DNA of 64,000 nucleotides from Endotrypanum monterogeii (lineage: Eukaryota > Euglenozoa > Kinetoplastea > Trypanosomatida > Trypanosomatidae). The position numbers and the translations under genes were made by a program. The notes beneath the pieces were generated by a model. The model searched no databases and was not told where the DNA came from. It was given only the letters and a program-made list of their open reading frames with translations. Of the stretch, positions 10,195 through 20,008 are shown one piece after another. The stretch is from positions 239,250 to 303,249 of the forward strand of contig CM007344.1 of assembly GCA_000333855.2 (NCBI GenBank), in the 5' to 3' direction. Positions within the stretch are counted from its first letter, which is position 1. Each line of letters begins with the position of its first letter.

Positions 10195-11066
10195 GATCAT
10201 TTTTCTTTTTCCCGCCGTCATGCCGATCCCCTCACTGCCCTGTCCTTCTGCTCCCCCCCACCACCACCACCACCACCACCACCCTGAGCATGTATTGCCT
10301 CGCTGAACTCCCTCATCCAGTCCCACTGCTCCAACCATCTTGTTTCAGCCTGTCGCTCTCGCAAGTCCCGCGTGCGTTGTGAACGGGCAAAGAAATGATG
10401 ATGGAGATAGCACGAGTCGGATAAGCGTGGGATAAAGGAACCCACGTGAAGGAGTAGGGGGTGGGAGGCCGAGAACCGACTTAATAATGTCCACACGCTG
10501 CCGTATGGTGATGAGCTTCATGCCCGTCATGCAAACTGCAGGAGAGAGACATCGATTTCGCTTGCTCCAACAACTCCGACCACCTGCACCCCAGACCCTT
10601 TAGCGACCCCCTACTCCCAGTCACCACCACCACAACCCGCCTCTGCCCTGAATGTATAGCATAAACATGTTCCAGGTGGGCATAGAGCAGCATTAGGTCT
10701 TCACCAACACTGAGCACATGCCTTACCAGGACAACCGCAACTGCTGGTGACGCCGATTTGTGAGGCTCGTGCAGAAAGGTGTTTGATGTCTTATGACGAC
10801 GCCGCCATCGACAGAGAGTAGCGAGCACAGCGTGGGCTCGATATTCACCCCACCCCCCACCCATCCGTCACTGTCACCGAAAAAGACAGAGAATTAATCA
10901 CATGTCGAAACAAAAAAAAAAACGAAGCGCCGACGCGGCACAGGGCTGTCGGTGGAGAGAAACGCAAGACTCTCCACGGCGCGCGGCGACCCTCCAACTG
11001 GACGCCTCGTCGTCGCCCTACCTTGATCGGGCCACAAATCAGCAAAACGCTCTTTTTTTATGATAA
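10195..11066. other. Intergenic, nothing recognised
   Basis: Holds a (CAC)n stretch at 10258-10281, CACCACCACC near 10622-10631 and an A-run at 10912-10921. Short open frames on both strands show no family resemblance. Confidence 0.5.
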
Positions 11067-11237
11067 ATGACTAATCCGGAGGTATTGGAGTTCCGCCGTT
11101 CTGTGGAGAAGAGCATCGAGGACGGCGCCCCTCAACGGACGAAGTGCACTACGCGACATGCACCAACATTCTTTTTCAATCACCTATCAACCATCTGAGG
11201 AAGAGGACAAGTGTAGAAGTGAGAATATATATATATA

Positions 11238-11272
<35 letters not shown>

Positions 11273-12660
11273 AAAGGAAGCAGCGAGTTCTGGTCTGCTG
11301 CTGGACGCAAGCAGCTGCGAGAGTGGCCGCATGTGAGCTGTCCACGACGCGAAGACTGCCTGGCAGGCGAGGGAAAGGAAGAGGCGACTCGTGACCGGGA
11401 AAAATATATATTAGCATCGCTCCATTCCCCGACCACGCTGCCCAGAAATATGGCGTGTAACTCAAGCTGATGGTGAAGACCACTAACCGTGACGATGGCG
11501 ACAGTGCATGCGAACACGTCCGAAAGAAATATCTGCATACGTCGAAGCGACCCTCCAAAGTTGACCTATACTGGCGAAATGACGGTGGGGTACGGTCAGC
11601 AGTACCGTCGGTGACCTGAAGCACACACCGCCAGGGGTCCAAAGTGCAGCGCTGAATATTTCTTTCCCATGAGCCAATATAGTGCGGGGCGGATACCTTC
11701 CCCAGCATGCTCACGCCCTGAGGCACCAGTACCACAGCCCTCGATGGGGGATCATAGCACCACTTAATGGAAACCTGTAGATGTAAGGGTCGTGTTTCTC
11801 GCCAGGTCACCCTATCCGACCACCCCCCCCCCGACTCCCTGTCTGGTAGTCTAAATCTCGCCTCCATGGCGCCGGAATATTCAATTGATCATCACATACA
11901 CGACGAGGTCCAGAGCGTCATGGGGCTAGATAACACCACGTTTTGCGGGTGGGTGGATGGATGCATGGCACTGACCCGACAAGCTACCAGTGGGCCTGGC
12001 GGAGTGCCGTTGTTGCACCACCATCCTTGTCTTCTTCCGTAACCGTCAACAGCGGCACCGCTATGACCTGCCTATTAAGAGTCATGATGAGAGATAGGTG
12101 TAGCTGTGCGAAGAGCACCTCGAAAGATTTGAACGCCTGCCGCTGGTGGGCTACTACTCGGACTCCGCTTTTCACCCACCGCGACGTGGACTCTTGTATG
12201 CGAGGACTGCTGTGTCTATACACTGACAGTAACGAGAAGACTTGTGTTTAGTGGAGATGTATTCATGACTGCTGCCTCCCTTGGACGCGCAGTCCATCGC
12301 TCACTCTCTTACTTGTTATCTGTACCCCATGTCCCTCGAGGTGCCGCTCCATATGTTGTGCACACTCTGGGCAAAACCGACTCCTGCACCCCCCCCCACA
12401 CGGCATTATCGTCTCAGTCCGGAGAGAGCCAGCGATGGTGCAGCATCGTGGCGCTACACACTGTACATGCACCTGTAGGCCAGTGCACCCTGCGACCAAC
12501 GGCCGCGCGCCGAACTCCGGTCTCTAACTCGTGCATGGCCCAGTTGGCCATCACTTCTACCGCGTGCTTAGCAGCAATCTTTGTGTTTGTGCATTTGCGT
12601 TACCTTCGGCTTCGGTGTCTGGTAGTCATTCAAGTGCCCTTTAAAATAGGGGTAATGTAA
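11067..12660 (+). pseudogene. Probable decayed protein-coding gene (multiple frameshifts and stops)
   Basis: No single long sense ORF exists, yet coding-looking + strand segments follow one another in different frames. They are an ATG at 11067 giving MTNPEVLEFRRSVEKSIEDG (frame 3); 11300-11470 with KQLREWPHVSCPRREDC (frame 2); an ATG at 11495 reading MATVHANTSERN to SDPPKLTYTGEMTVGYGQQY, with stops at 11612 and 11765; an ATG at 11866 reading MAPEYSIDHHIHDEVQSVMG (frame 1); about 12002-12200 with LCEEHLERFERLPLVGYYSD (frame 2, two early stops); and 12244-12660 with a C-terminal hydrophobic stretch AITSTACLAAIFVFVHL (frame 1). A TA/TG microsatellite (11225-11271) interrupts it. A 226-codon antisense frame (11867-11187) is best read as a shadow of former coding. 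The family is not recognised; the C-terminal membrane-like helix is the only topological hint. Confidence 0.45.
11225..11271. repeat. TA/TG microsatellite inside the relic gene
   Basis: (AT)n followed by about 17 TG units; it lies between two coding-looking fragments. Confidence 0.95.
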
Positions 12661-13351
12661 TGAGGCCCTCCCTCTCCCCCCCCCCGCCGCCGCCGCCGCC
12701 ACCGCTTTCCTTGCATTGGTGTCCCCTTATTCTTTATTCCCACACACACAAATACAAGCACACATCGCCCATCCTTATCTGCTCGTTTTTTTTTTTCTTT
12801 TCATGTGTGCGTTTGTGTGCCTGTGTCTCCAATAAAGTGATGAGCCGTGCTTTGAGCACTATTCCCCACTTCACTTTGTCTCTCACATCCTCCAAAAGGA
12901 ATCTTTGAACCGGTAGCACCGACAACACAGCCCTCACAAAAGTGCTGGGAGAAACTGCAGCATTGATAGCGGTCACAGCAATTCCTGCTACACAGCCCCC
13001 TCTGTACACCATGATTCCCACACAAACACGTAAGACATCACACACACATACACACTCCTTCTCGACTGATTTCATTCTGAAAAGCGGAGGCGAAAAGTAC
13101 GCACACGCACGCACAAATATAAATATATAAATATATCCATCAATGTATATAGATATCGCGGTAACCCTCCCTCCCAACCCACACACCTGCACACCACCAC
13201 AGCCCCTGCCCGCGTGAGTGTGAATAGATCCGAGCTACCATAGATAATCCTCTCTCACCTCCGGCACCACCAACACCCTCTCGCGTCGTCAACCTCCTTC
13301 AAAGTGTCCCTCTCATTATTTTCTTCCTTTTTTTTTTTTTAGTACACATCC
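12661..13351. other. Intergenic ahead of the coiled-coil gene
   Basis: Contains C-rich/CCG repeats (12671-12705), a T-run (12786-12795), an AT-rich patch (13115-13156) and the pyrimidine tract that directs splicing of the next gene. Confidence 0.6.
13308..13342 (+). promoter_or_regulatory. Predicted spliced-leader acceptor for the coiled-coil gene
   Basis: Pyrimidine-rich run with 13 consecutive T ending in AG at 13341-13342, only 9 nt before the ATG at 13352. One of the clearest acceptors in the window. Confidence 0.8.
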
Positions 13352-16300
13352 ATGCCGCGCACTTCGTCGCCACGAATTGCATCGAAAGCGGCGTCGACCC
13401 CTCGATCCCGCTCTCCGGTGTCAACGCCGCTGGCGGTGGCGGTGGGTCTGACGAGCACTATGCGTCGGCCGCGCTCGCAAGGGAACAGCACAAGCTCACC
13501 AGCGCATCTGAGCATGCGTCCCGGTGGAGCTGAAAGTGTGGAGACGAGTAGCGTACAGAGCTGCGGAACTTCGCCTAGCGAATCCCCGAGCGCTCGAGCA
13601 CTAAGCTCACAGCACTCAACCCCACCTGTCGCCAAGCTCTCGCCCATATCCCCACAGCGTACGAGTCGGCCTTTGAAAAATGAAGCCGGGCGTTACAGTG
13701 CTACCGCTGGGGCACCCGCCCGTGCTCCCGTCTCGCTGACTTCCTCCGTGGCGCGTCGTGGTATGCGCCATGGCCGCGGGCGTAGCCCCACCTTAGGGAT
13801 TACCGATGCCGATGCTGTCCGTGCCGCCCGCGAGTTCTCGATGGAAGCCTACCGTAGCATCCACCAGCGCAAGTTCATGTCCGCTAACGAGGAGCTGGAC
13901 TTCCTGCGAAAGGACTTTGTGTCGTCCCGAAAAACGCTCGCGTTGCTTCATGAAGAAAATTATCGCCTTGATAGAGAACTCCTGACTCGGGCCACCGAGG
14001 TTCAGGACCTTCAGCGAAAACTAGAAGATGTGCAGCGGGAAGACAAGCCAAGGGTACTGGGTAACAGCAGGCAGACCACCACCACCAGCAACAGCTACCA
14101 GAGAGAAAACTACGCTAGTGGGGAACAGTGCGATGCCCTCACGGCGCCACACACTGGGGTAGGCATGGGTAGCCAAAAGAACGTACACCTCGGCCCCACC
14201 AGTGAGGAAGAAAAATGCGATTTGTGTTGGCCGCTCAGAGACGTCGATAAGAAGGACACATCACCGACGACGATGACACCTACACGAATCTCTGCCCCTG
14301 GCACGAGTCTTTCCCTTTACGCAGTGAGTGGGAAATGGAAACGCGGCGCAGCTTCCGGCAAGGGAGGGTCTTTCGGTGACCCAAACGGCGCCGATGTCCA
14401 ACAGCTCGTTCGCGAACTTAGAGCCAACCTAGCCCGTCGTGACACCTCACTGAATGAGCTACAGATGCAGCTTGGTGCGCAGCAAAACATCCGCAGAACA
14501 CTGGAAGCGGATCTGCATAGACTACAGGGAGACCTTTCCGAAGTCAAAAAACAGAGAGACGCGCTGCAGGCGCAACTAACAGCGCAGGAAGAACTACGCG
14601 CTGCCACAGCGACGCAGGTCGGTGGCCTCGAAATGCAATTGCAGCAGCTTAAAAATGAAAAGGAGGATGTACAGCGTCGGTTGACAACAGCGGAGTTGCT
14701 CTATGAACACACGAGTTCTCGGGGTAGTACCGAATCCCCTTCCTCCGCAGTCGGCGCTGATGGGAAGCGTGCACAGACGCAAGAGGAAGGGCTTCGGGAC
14801 CAACTGCAGCTGTACCGATCCAAATGGCAAGCCGCAGAAAATCAGATGGAACACCTGCACGAGCGCATCTCCCAGCTTCAGCGTCAGCTCGTCGCTGGTA
14901 AATCAGGTGAGGCGGTCACCTTTGAGTCGCAGAAGACTGTAGCCTGTGATGCGAGCAGTGATGTACGGGCAATTATAATGGACGCCAAGAACACTGCCGA
15001 TGTGGCAGCGCTGCGCCGACAGCACCAGGAGCAACTGCAGCTCCACATTGAAGAAGTCCAGCGGTTGCAGCGGCGGCTTGAGAGGGCGCGAGAAAACGCC
15101 ACCTTCCATGAAGATCAGTTGCGTCAGCAGCGGCAGGACGATGCGCGGCAGCACCACAGCGAAGTGCAGATGCTACAAACACAACTCCGTACAGCCCAAG
15201 GTGAGCTTGTCCAGGCCCAGCAAGACCGGGAGCATCTCGCGCGGCAACTTCGGCGCTCCACGGAACAGGAAACCACCGTTGAAGTACTGCGTGGTCAAGT
15301 CGACCAGCTAAAGCAGCGACTCGGGGAAGTAGGGACAGAACTGGCTCAGATACGCGGGAGAGAAAAAGAAATGTCCCTGCAGGTGCAGCGCGAGCGGCTG
15401 GAGCGAGCCAAGGTAGAACACGACTTTGAAGCAACACAGGAGATGCTGAAGCGCGAGAAAACAGAGGCACAGTTTCTGCGAGAGGAACTGAAGTTGTCAC
15501 GCGAGCAGCTTGGGATGCACGAAGCCACCGAAGCGTCGATGCCGATTGCGGGGCAAGATCGCCCCTCGCTCTCCTCCAAGGTGGCTCCCGGAACTACCGA
15601 CTTAAGGGAAAACAAATATCAGCGCAGCGCACGCATCACCGGCTGCACGTGCAACGCCGAGGGTGATGCTGAGACGCTCTCCTCAGAGCTAAAAGGCTAC
15701 GTGAGTCTCATGCGAGTGAACACGGCCTTGCAGCGGCGCATCGGCGAGCTAGAAAGAGATGTCTCGATTCTCCAGTGCAGTGGCAGTAGTAAACCAAGAA
15801 GCAGCCATACCACGAACGATGAGGGGCTGAAGCTGGTGCAACCAACGACTCCAGAAGGTATGCATTCCGCGGCAGCCACCACGCCTTCACAACCCGAGCT
15901 GGAGAGAGTAGCCCACCTTCAAGAGGAGCTCAGCAGGACCCTGCAGGCACACCACTCGCTCGAGGCAAGCTTGGAGGAGGTCATGAATGAAAGACGTCAG
16001 TTGATCGATGATAACCGGGTGCTCGCGAGCGGCATCGAGCTCCTCGAGAAACGGATTCGAAAGTCTCGAGCAAAGCGCGTGCAACAAAAAAACGCGGGTG
16101 ATACTCACAGCCCCCAAAGAGAGGTGCGGCCACCGTGCGCGGGAGCAACGGGCGTGCAGCCCCGCGGACACCTCGACGTCGTCGAGAGGCCTCCCCAGGA
16201 AAACGCTCATCGGAGTTCAGACATGTCCATACGTGACAGTCGTCTGCGCAGTCGCCTGCAGACAGCCCGTACTCAAGATCAAGACGTTGTCTTGCGGTGC

Positions 16301-16876
16301 AGCGACGGTGGAAATCTACTGCAAGCGCAGCCAAAGCAAGTAGATGACAGCGAAGCGGTGAAACAAAACGCGGGCCCTGTATGCCACGGTCGCCGAGGTC
16401 ATTGTGACAGCACTGCTGTGACTAGATGTGATGAACGGCTAGCGTCAACCGCGCCTTCTGCCGTCGCTCAAGGTGTCAGTGTGGCTGAGGTGGCGGATCG
16501 CACCGATGCTGAGTGTCGCTGTTCCCGACTATTGAGGGTGGAGGTGGCCGCCAAGATCGTCCCGCGGTGCGAAACCCAGGCGGAGTCAAAAGATATACCC
16601 ACCGCATTGAACCCTTCTTGCTCTTCCCCTACCCCTCTTCCGTCGCCTTCACGTGAGCTCAACGCTAACAGGACAGCGCCGCGGGCTGAAAAACATAGTA
16701 CACCCGAAAATGTGAAACAACTACCGAAGCGCATCTCTCCGCCACAACTTCGCTCTTCCTGGAGTGGGGGGGTGTATGGAAGTATCCTTCCACCGGTATT
16801 TTATCCCCCTCTCGTGGCGCATAGCTGGGAAACACTCGCCCTCGAAACCCCTCACCAGCACCACTACAGTAGCTAA
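13352..16876 (+). CDS. Large coiled-coil protein (1174 aa), probable cytoskeletal/structural
   Basis: Residues 1-150 are Ser/Pro/Arg-rich and disordered. Heptad-rich coiled coil then covers about 174-230 (ELDFLRKDFVSSRKTLALL), 348-450 (QQLVRELRANLARRD), 477-722 (LQLYRSKWQAAENQMEHLHE and a long Q/E/R/L-rich rod) and 848-910 (HLQEELSRTLQAHHSLEASL). The last 230 residues are disordered with scattered Cys and Pro, ending in an aromatic/proline patch (GSILPPVFYPPLV). There is no motor, membrane segment or signal peptide. Such proteins in trypanosomatids are typically associated with the flagellum, basal body or cortical cytoskeleton, but nothing here fixes the location. The start codon sits 9 nt after a textbook acceptor. 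Confidence 0.85.
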   Translation: MPRTSSPRIASKAASTPRSRSPVSTPLAVAVGLTSTMRRPRSQGNSTSSPAHLSMRPGGAESVETSSVQSCGTSPSESPSARALSSQHSTPPVAKLSPISPQRTSRPLKNEAGRYSATAGAPARAPVSLTSSVARRGMRHGRGRSPTLGITDADAVRAAREFSMEAYRSIHQRKFMSANEELDFLRKDFVSSRKTLALLHEENYRLDRELLTRATEVQDLQRKLEDVQREDKPRVLGNSRQTTTTSNSYQRENYASGEQCDALTAPHTGVGMGSQKNVHLGPTSEEEKCDLCWPLRDVDKKDTSPTTMTPTRISAPGTSLSLYAVSGKWKRGAASGKGGSFGDPNGADVQQLVRELRANLARRDTSLNELQMQLGAQQNIRRTLEADLHRLQGDLSEVKKQRDALQAQLTAQEELRAATATQVGGLEMQLQQLKNEKEDVQRRLTTAELLYEHTSSRGSTESPSSAVGADGKRAQTQEEGLRDQLQLYRSKWQAAENQMEHLHERISQLQRQLVAGKSGEAVTFESQKTVACDASSDVRAIIMDAKNTADVAALRRQHQEQLQLHIEEVQRLQRRLERARENATFHEDQLRQQRQDDARQHHSEVQMLQTQLRTAQGELVQAQQDREHLARQLRRSTEQETTVEVLRGQVDQLKQRLGEVGTELAQIRGREKEMSLQVQRERLERAKVEHDFEATQEMLKREKTEAQFLREELKLSREQLGMHEATEASMPIAGQDRPSLSSKVAPGTTDLRENKYQRSARITGCTCNAEGDAETLSSELKGYVSLMRVNTALQRRIGELERDVSILQCSGSSKPRSSHTTNDEGLKLVQPTTPEGMHSAAATTPSQPELERVAHLQEELSRTLQAHHSLEASLEEVMNERRQLIDDNRVLASGIELLEKRIRKSRAKRVQQKNAGDTHSPQREVRPPCAGATGVQPRGHLDVVERPPQENAHRSSDMSIRDSRLRSRLQTARTQDQDVVLRCSDGGNLLQAQPKQVDDSEAVKQNAGPVCHGRRGHCDSTAVTRCDERLASTAPSAVAQGVSVAEVADRTDAECRCSRLLRVEVAAKIVPRCETQAESKDIPTALNPSCSSPTPLPSPSRELNANRTAPRAEKHSTPENVKQLPKRISPPQLRSSWSGGVYGSILPPVFYPPLVAHSWETLALETPHQHHYSS

Positions 16877-17937
16877 AGGAGAAGCGAACGGGAAAAGGAT
16901 GTTATGCAACAACGACAACGCAATAGATGAGTAGCCTCGTGCGTCTGACGGGGGAATTGCATCCCCGCCCCCTCTTCCTTTAACCTTCTTTTTTTTCCAC
17001 TGATATTTCTTGCCATTAGACGCACTGTTGGACCTTGTCGGGACCCCCTGTCTCCCAGACGTGTACACGCACCCGTCGCAGCACGGCCCACACCTGAGCA
17101 CTATTGCAGGGGAAGGAGAGGGAGGGTGGGCCTTTAGATGCAAAGAACTGCCGAAGGGGTTTTGGAAGGAAGCATCGCTTCGTAAGATACCTCTCGAAGA
17201 CCAAGACACATCATGCAAAAACATGTAACGCGAAGGCGTCGCTGCTGTAGAAAATGCGTGGAAGGGAGAAAAAGTGGGCAATAGTCTCTAAGGGGGAAGG
17301 AGAGGTCAGGCTTACTTGTGTGTTCGAGTGCCCAACGGCTTTGCATCGAATCTCTACCCTCGCCTTTCTTCCCGTCTTTGCTCTGTCAGCTGACATTAGG
17401 GTTTTTCGAGTTCAACGCACACACACACACACACAAGAAGACCTCCTGTAAGGATGATATTTGCAATCCCCCCCCCATCCCAGTTCCTCCCTATTCCGTG
17501 CACATTCATACCGTCACCAAAAAAAATAAACATGGTGGAGACGCAGAGTGAAAAATATACGGTCAAATAGTTGACTGTTGCTGCTGATGTTCCTTTTTTT
17601 TTTTTTCTTGGGAGAGAGAAGACGACGACTGCACCTCAACTGTACTGACCCGATAGTGGAGAACACGCCAGGACACACGTGGGTATCCCATTAGTGTAAC
17701 CTGTACCCCCATCCCACCCCACACACACACTCCGTTTGTGATCATATCATCTATATCGCCCCATTTCATCGCTGTATTTTTTTTTTTTAATACTGAGTAT
17801 CATTTCTATCTTCTGGCCTGCCCCTCCGCCGTGGATATCTTGTCGCTGAGCTGTGCCGCCTAACCGAACCCCCCCTTTCCTCCTTCTCGCACACGCACAA
17901 AACAAAAAAAAAATATTTTCCAAGGAGGCAAGCACCC
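16877..17937. other. Intergenic with CA repeat and T/A runs
   Basis: Contains (CA)n at 17419-17434, T-runs at 17593-17605 and 17777-17788, and a pyrimidine tract at about 17866-17889 followed by AG at 17923-17924. No coding region recognised. Confidence 0.6.
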
Positions 17938-19035
17938 ATGTGGAAAACGATGATTCGCTGTCTGTGCAGGCGCAGCGTACTCCCGCTATGTGGAGTTTCG
18001 CCCATCTCTAGCTACTCGCATCACTGCACCGATGTGAAGCATGTCACAAAAGTTGTCGCAGCAGGTACGGAACCCGCCGCAGTCACCCGCCTGACCTCAC
18101 TCATCCGCTGCGCCGCTGTGGATGTGTCACCCACCTCCTCACTTTTTGTTCCTCGCCGCTTTTTCTGGAATCCCTTCGCGTCGGACACCAGAAGCGCCCC
18201 CTCTGCAACGCATCGCGCCGACGAGAAGCGCGCAAAGATGACGGAAAAGGCTCATCAAGACGCCGAAATGGAAAATGAGCAACTAATCGGTGTGTGCCTA
18301 GACCTCCTCGAAATATGCAGGGCCAACGGCGTCGGCTCAGCCTCATCAAGCATACTCGAAGGTCACACACGTGATCGCATCTGGGAGCTCGTGGACGTCC
18401 TCCTCCACGACCACCACCGATCCCCGGCAGAGCTGTTCGCTCTTGTCTACTCCGCACTCTGTATGCCTGCCGCGCAGGAGCACAGACAGGTGCAGCGAAA
18501 CCTATTGGTGGTTCTTCGCTCTTTTATTCCCGATACACTCTACCGCGTGTTTGAGAGCGTCGATCTCATTGTGACACACGATGATCCGCAATCTCTGCGC
18601 CAGCGCGACACGCTCATGAAATTTATGCAAGCCCAGCTTGGCGATCTCCGTGTGCCAGACAACGGTTTAGCGGAGGAGGAAGTGCTCTCGGTGTATGTGG
18701 ATGACATGAAAGCAATGTTCCCGTCGCTGCAGAGCTGTCCAGCGTGGCAGGTGGTGGAGCGCGATGCCGTCCAGATAGCCCTGAAGGCGAAAATGTTTGC
18801 ACTGATCCGTCGACTCTGCGCTGAATTGGACGAGGGCGGAACGGGCAAGGTAAAACTCAGTGATGTGCGCTTGACGGCGGAGCGCGTCTTGGGGGAAGAC
18901 CAGGCAGCGCTCCTGCTTGAAGGAGCGCAGGCAGATCAGGAGGGGAGGATAGCCTACTCGCATCTTGTATCCCTGATCACACGGCCACCACCGCAGAAAT
19001 CGACAGAGGCAAAGTCAACGGAAGGGGTAAAATGA
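17938..19035 (+). CDS. Probable mitochondrial protein with C-terminal EF-hand-like pair
   Basis: 365 aa. The N-terminus (MWKTMIRCLCRRSVLPLCG) is basic, amphipathic and free of acidic residues, with further Arg-rich sequence before residue 80, as in kinetoplastid mitochondrial presequences. A helical middle (about 100-270) carries no motif I know. At about 282-318 a helix-loop-helix with the loop LDEGGTGKVKLSDV is followed at about 325-345 by GAQADQEGRIAYSHL, giving an EF-hand pair in which the second loop keeps fewer acidic ligands. The C-terminus is Lys/Thr-rich. The ATG lies 13 nt after AG 17923-17924, downstream of a pyrimidine tract. A role in mitochondrial Ca2+ sensing is possible but is only inferred. 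Confidence 0.78.
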   Translation: MWKTMIRCLCRRSVLPLCGVSPISSYSHHCTDVKHVTKVVAAGTEPAAVTRLTSLIRCAAVDVSPTSSLFVPRRFFWNPFASDTRSAPSATHRADEKRAKMTEKAHQDAEMENEQLIGVCLDLLEICRANGVGSASSSILEGHTRDRIWELVDVLLHDHHRSPAELFALVYSALCMPAAQEHRQVQRNLLVVLRSFIPDTLYRVFESVDLIVTHDDPQSLRQRDTLMKFMQAQLGDLRVPDNGLAEEEVLSVYVDDMKAMFPSLQSCPAWQVVERDAVQIALKAKMFALIRRLCAELDEGGTGKVKLSDVRLTAERVLGEDQAALLLEGAQADQEGRIAYSHLVSLITRPPPQKSTEAKSTEGVK

Positions 19036-20008
19036 ACGCAGCGAAAGGGGTCACAGGAATGTAGAGCGAGGTGTGGGGGACATGGGCACTCGCTAACAAA
19101 GAGGGTCGATGCCCACCGTAGGTGTGAAATGACCTGATGCCACATCGCTGCTTCCTAGCGACTTTTTGAGGAAAAAAAAGAGTGCAAAAGAAAGAAGAAG
19201 AAAAAAAAAAAGATCACTATGGGTATGCAAGGCTATCAACGTGGCCGAGTAGAAAAGCAACCCATATGCATTCAAGTGGGAGGGAGGCAGGCAAGCAGGC
19301 AGGGGGGATGCACAACCGGGTAGGTTGGTGGGAGGGAGGGGGGGGGGGGTAACATTGAACGATGAGCAGCTGTGGTGCGGCTTTGGCCTTCCTTTCTCAT
19401 CTCCTCCTCGGCATGGCCAACTCGCTTTCTCTATCTCGACAACAACTCCAACACACCTCACTATGTTTCCCTCTCCTCTTCTCCCACTTCTATTTTTTTT
19501 TTTTTTCTTTCACCCTCGTTCCCTCAACCCTGTGAATTGGGTTGTGCAGGTACTCTGCACTCGCGGTATGGTGAAAAAAACATAACATACACGCAAACAT
19601 AACACACGAGACACAAGACCGAAAGAGAGAGAAATCGATATTCATGATTGCCCTCGCAAGAGCAGGGAAAGATATATATATATATATATATATAATAACA
19701 CGAGTGTTTTTGAAGCTCTCTGCTAAACCTGCCTACCGACACACACATACACGTACACCAACATATACAGCTGATAGTAATACATACATACATACATACA
19801 TACATTTATATATATATATATATATATATATGTTTATGTACATATATACATAAGCACATCCATACAGCGGTGTTTGCGTGTACACACACTAGATTTGTAT
19901 GTTGTGCACTCTTATCCGCCCTCTTTCCCCTTCACGAAAGTACAGTAGCACGCGCACGTGCGGCACTCACGCCTCATACCTGTTCATCCGTTGAACATTA
20001 CCTATAAA
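19036..20008. other. Intergenic with long TA and CATA repeats
   Basis: Includes purine-rich A-runs (19168-19212), (GCAG/GGCA)n near 19285-19302, a T-run (19493-19505), TA at 19672-19694 and CATA/TA at 19781-19831. A pyrimidine tract at about 19911-19935 leads to AG 19939-19940 or 19944-19945 upstream of the giant gene. Confidence 0.65.
19672..19831. repeat. TA and CATA microsatellite cluster
   Basis: (TA)n at 19672-19694, then after 80 nt (CATA)n at 19781-19804 grading into (TA)n at 19805-19831. Confidence 0.95.

Noticed and set aside
11187..11867. 226-codon antisense ORF in the otherwise empty interval
   Set aside because: Part of it is His-Thr and Ile-Tyr repeats encoded by the microsatellite, no family is recognised, and sense-strand fragments explain the openness better. 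All other genes here are on the + strand.
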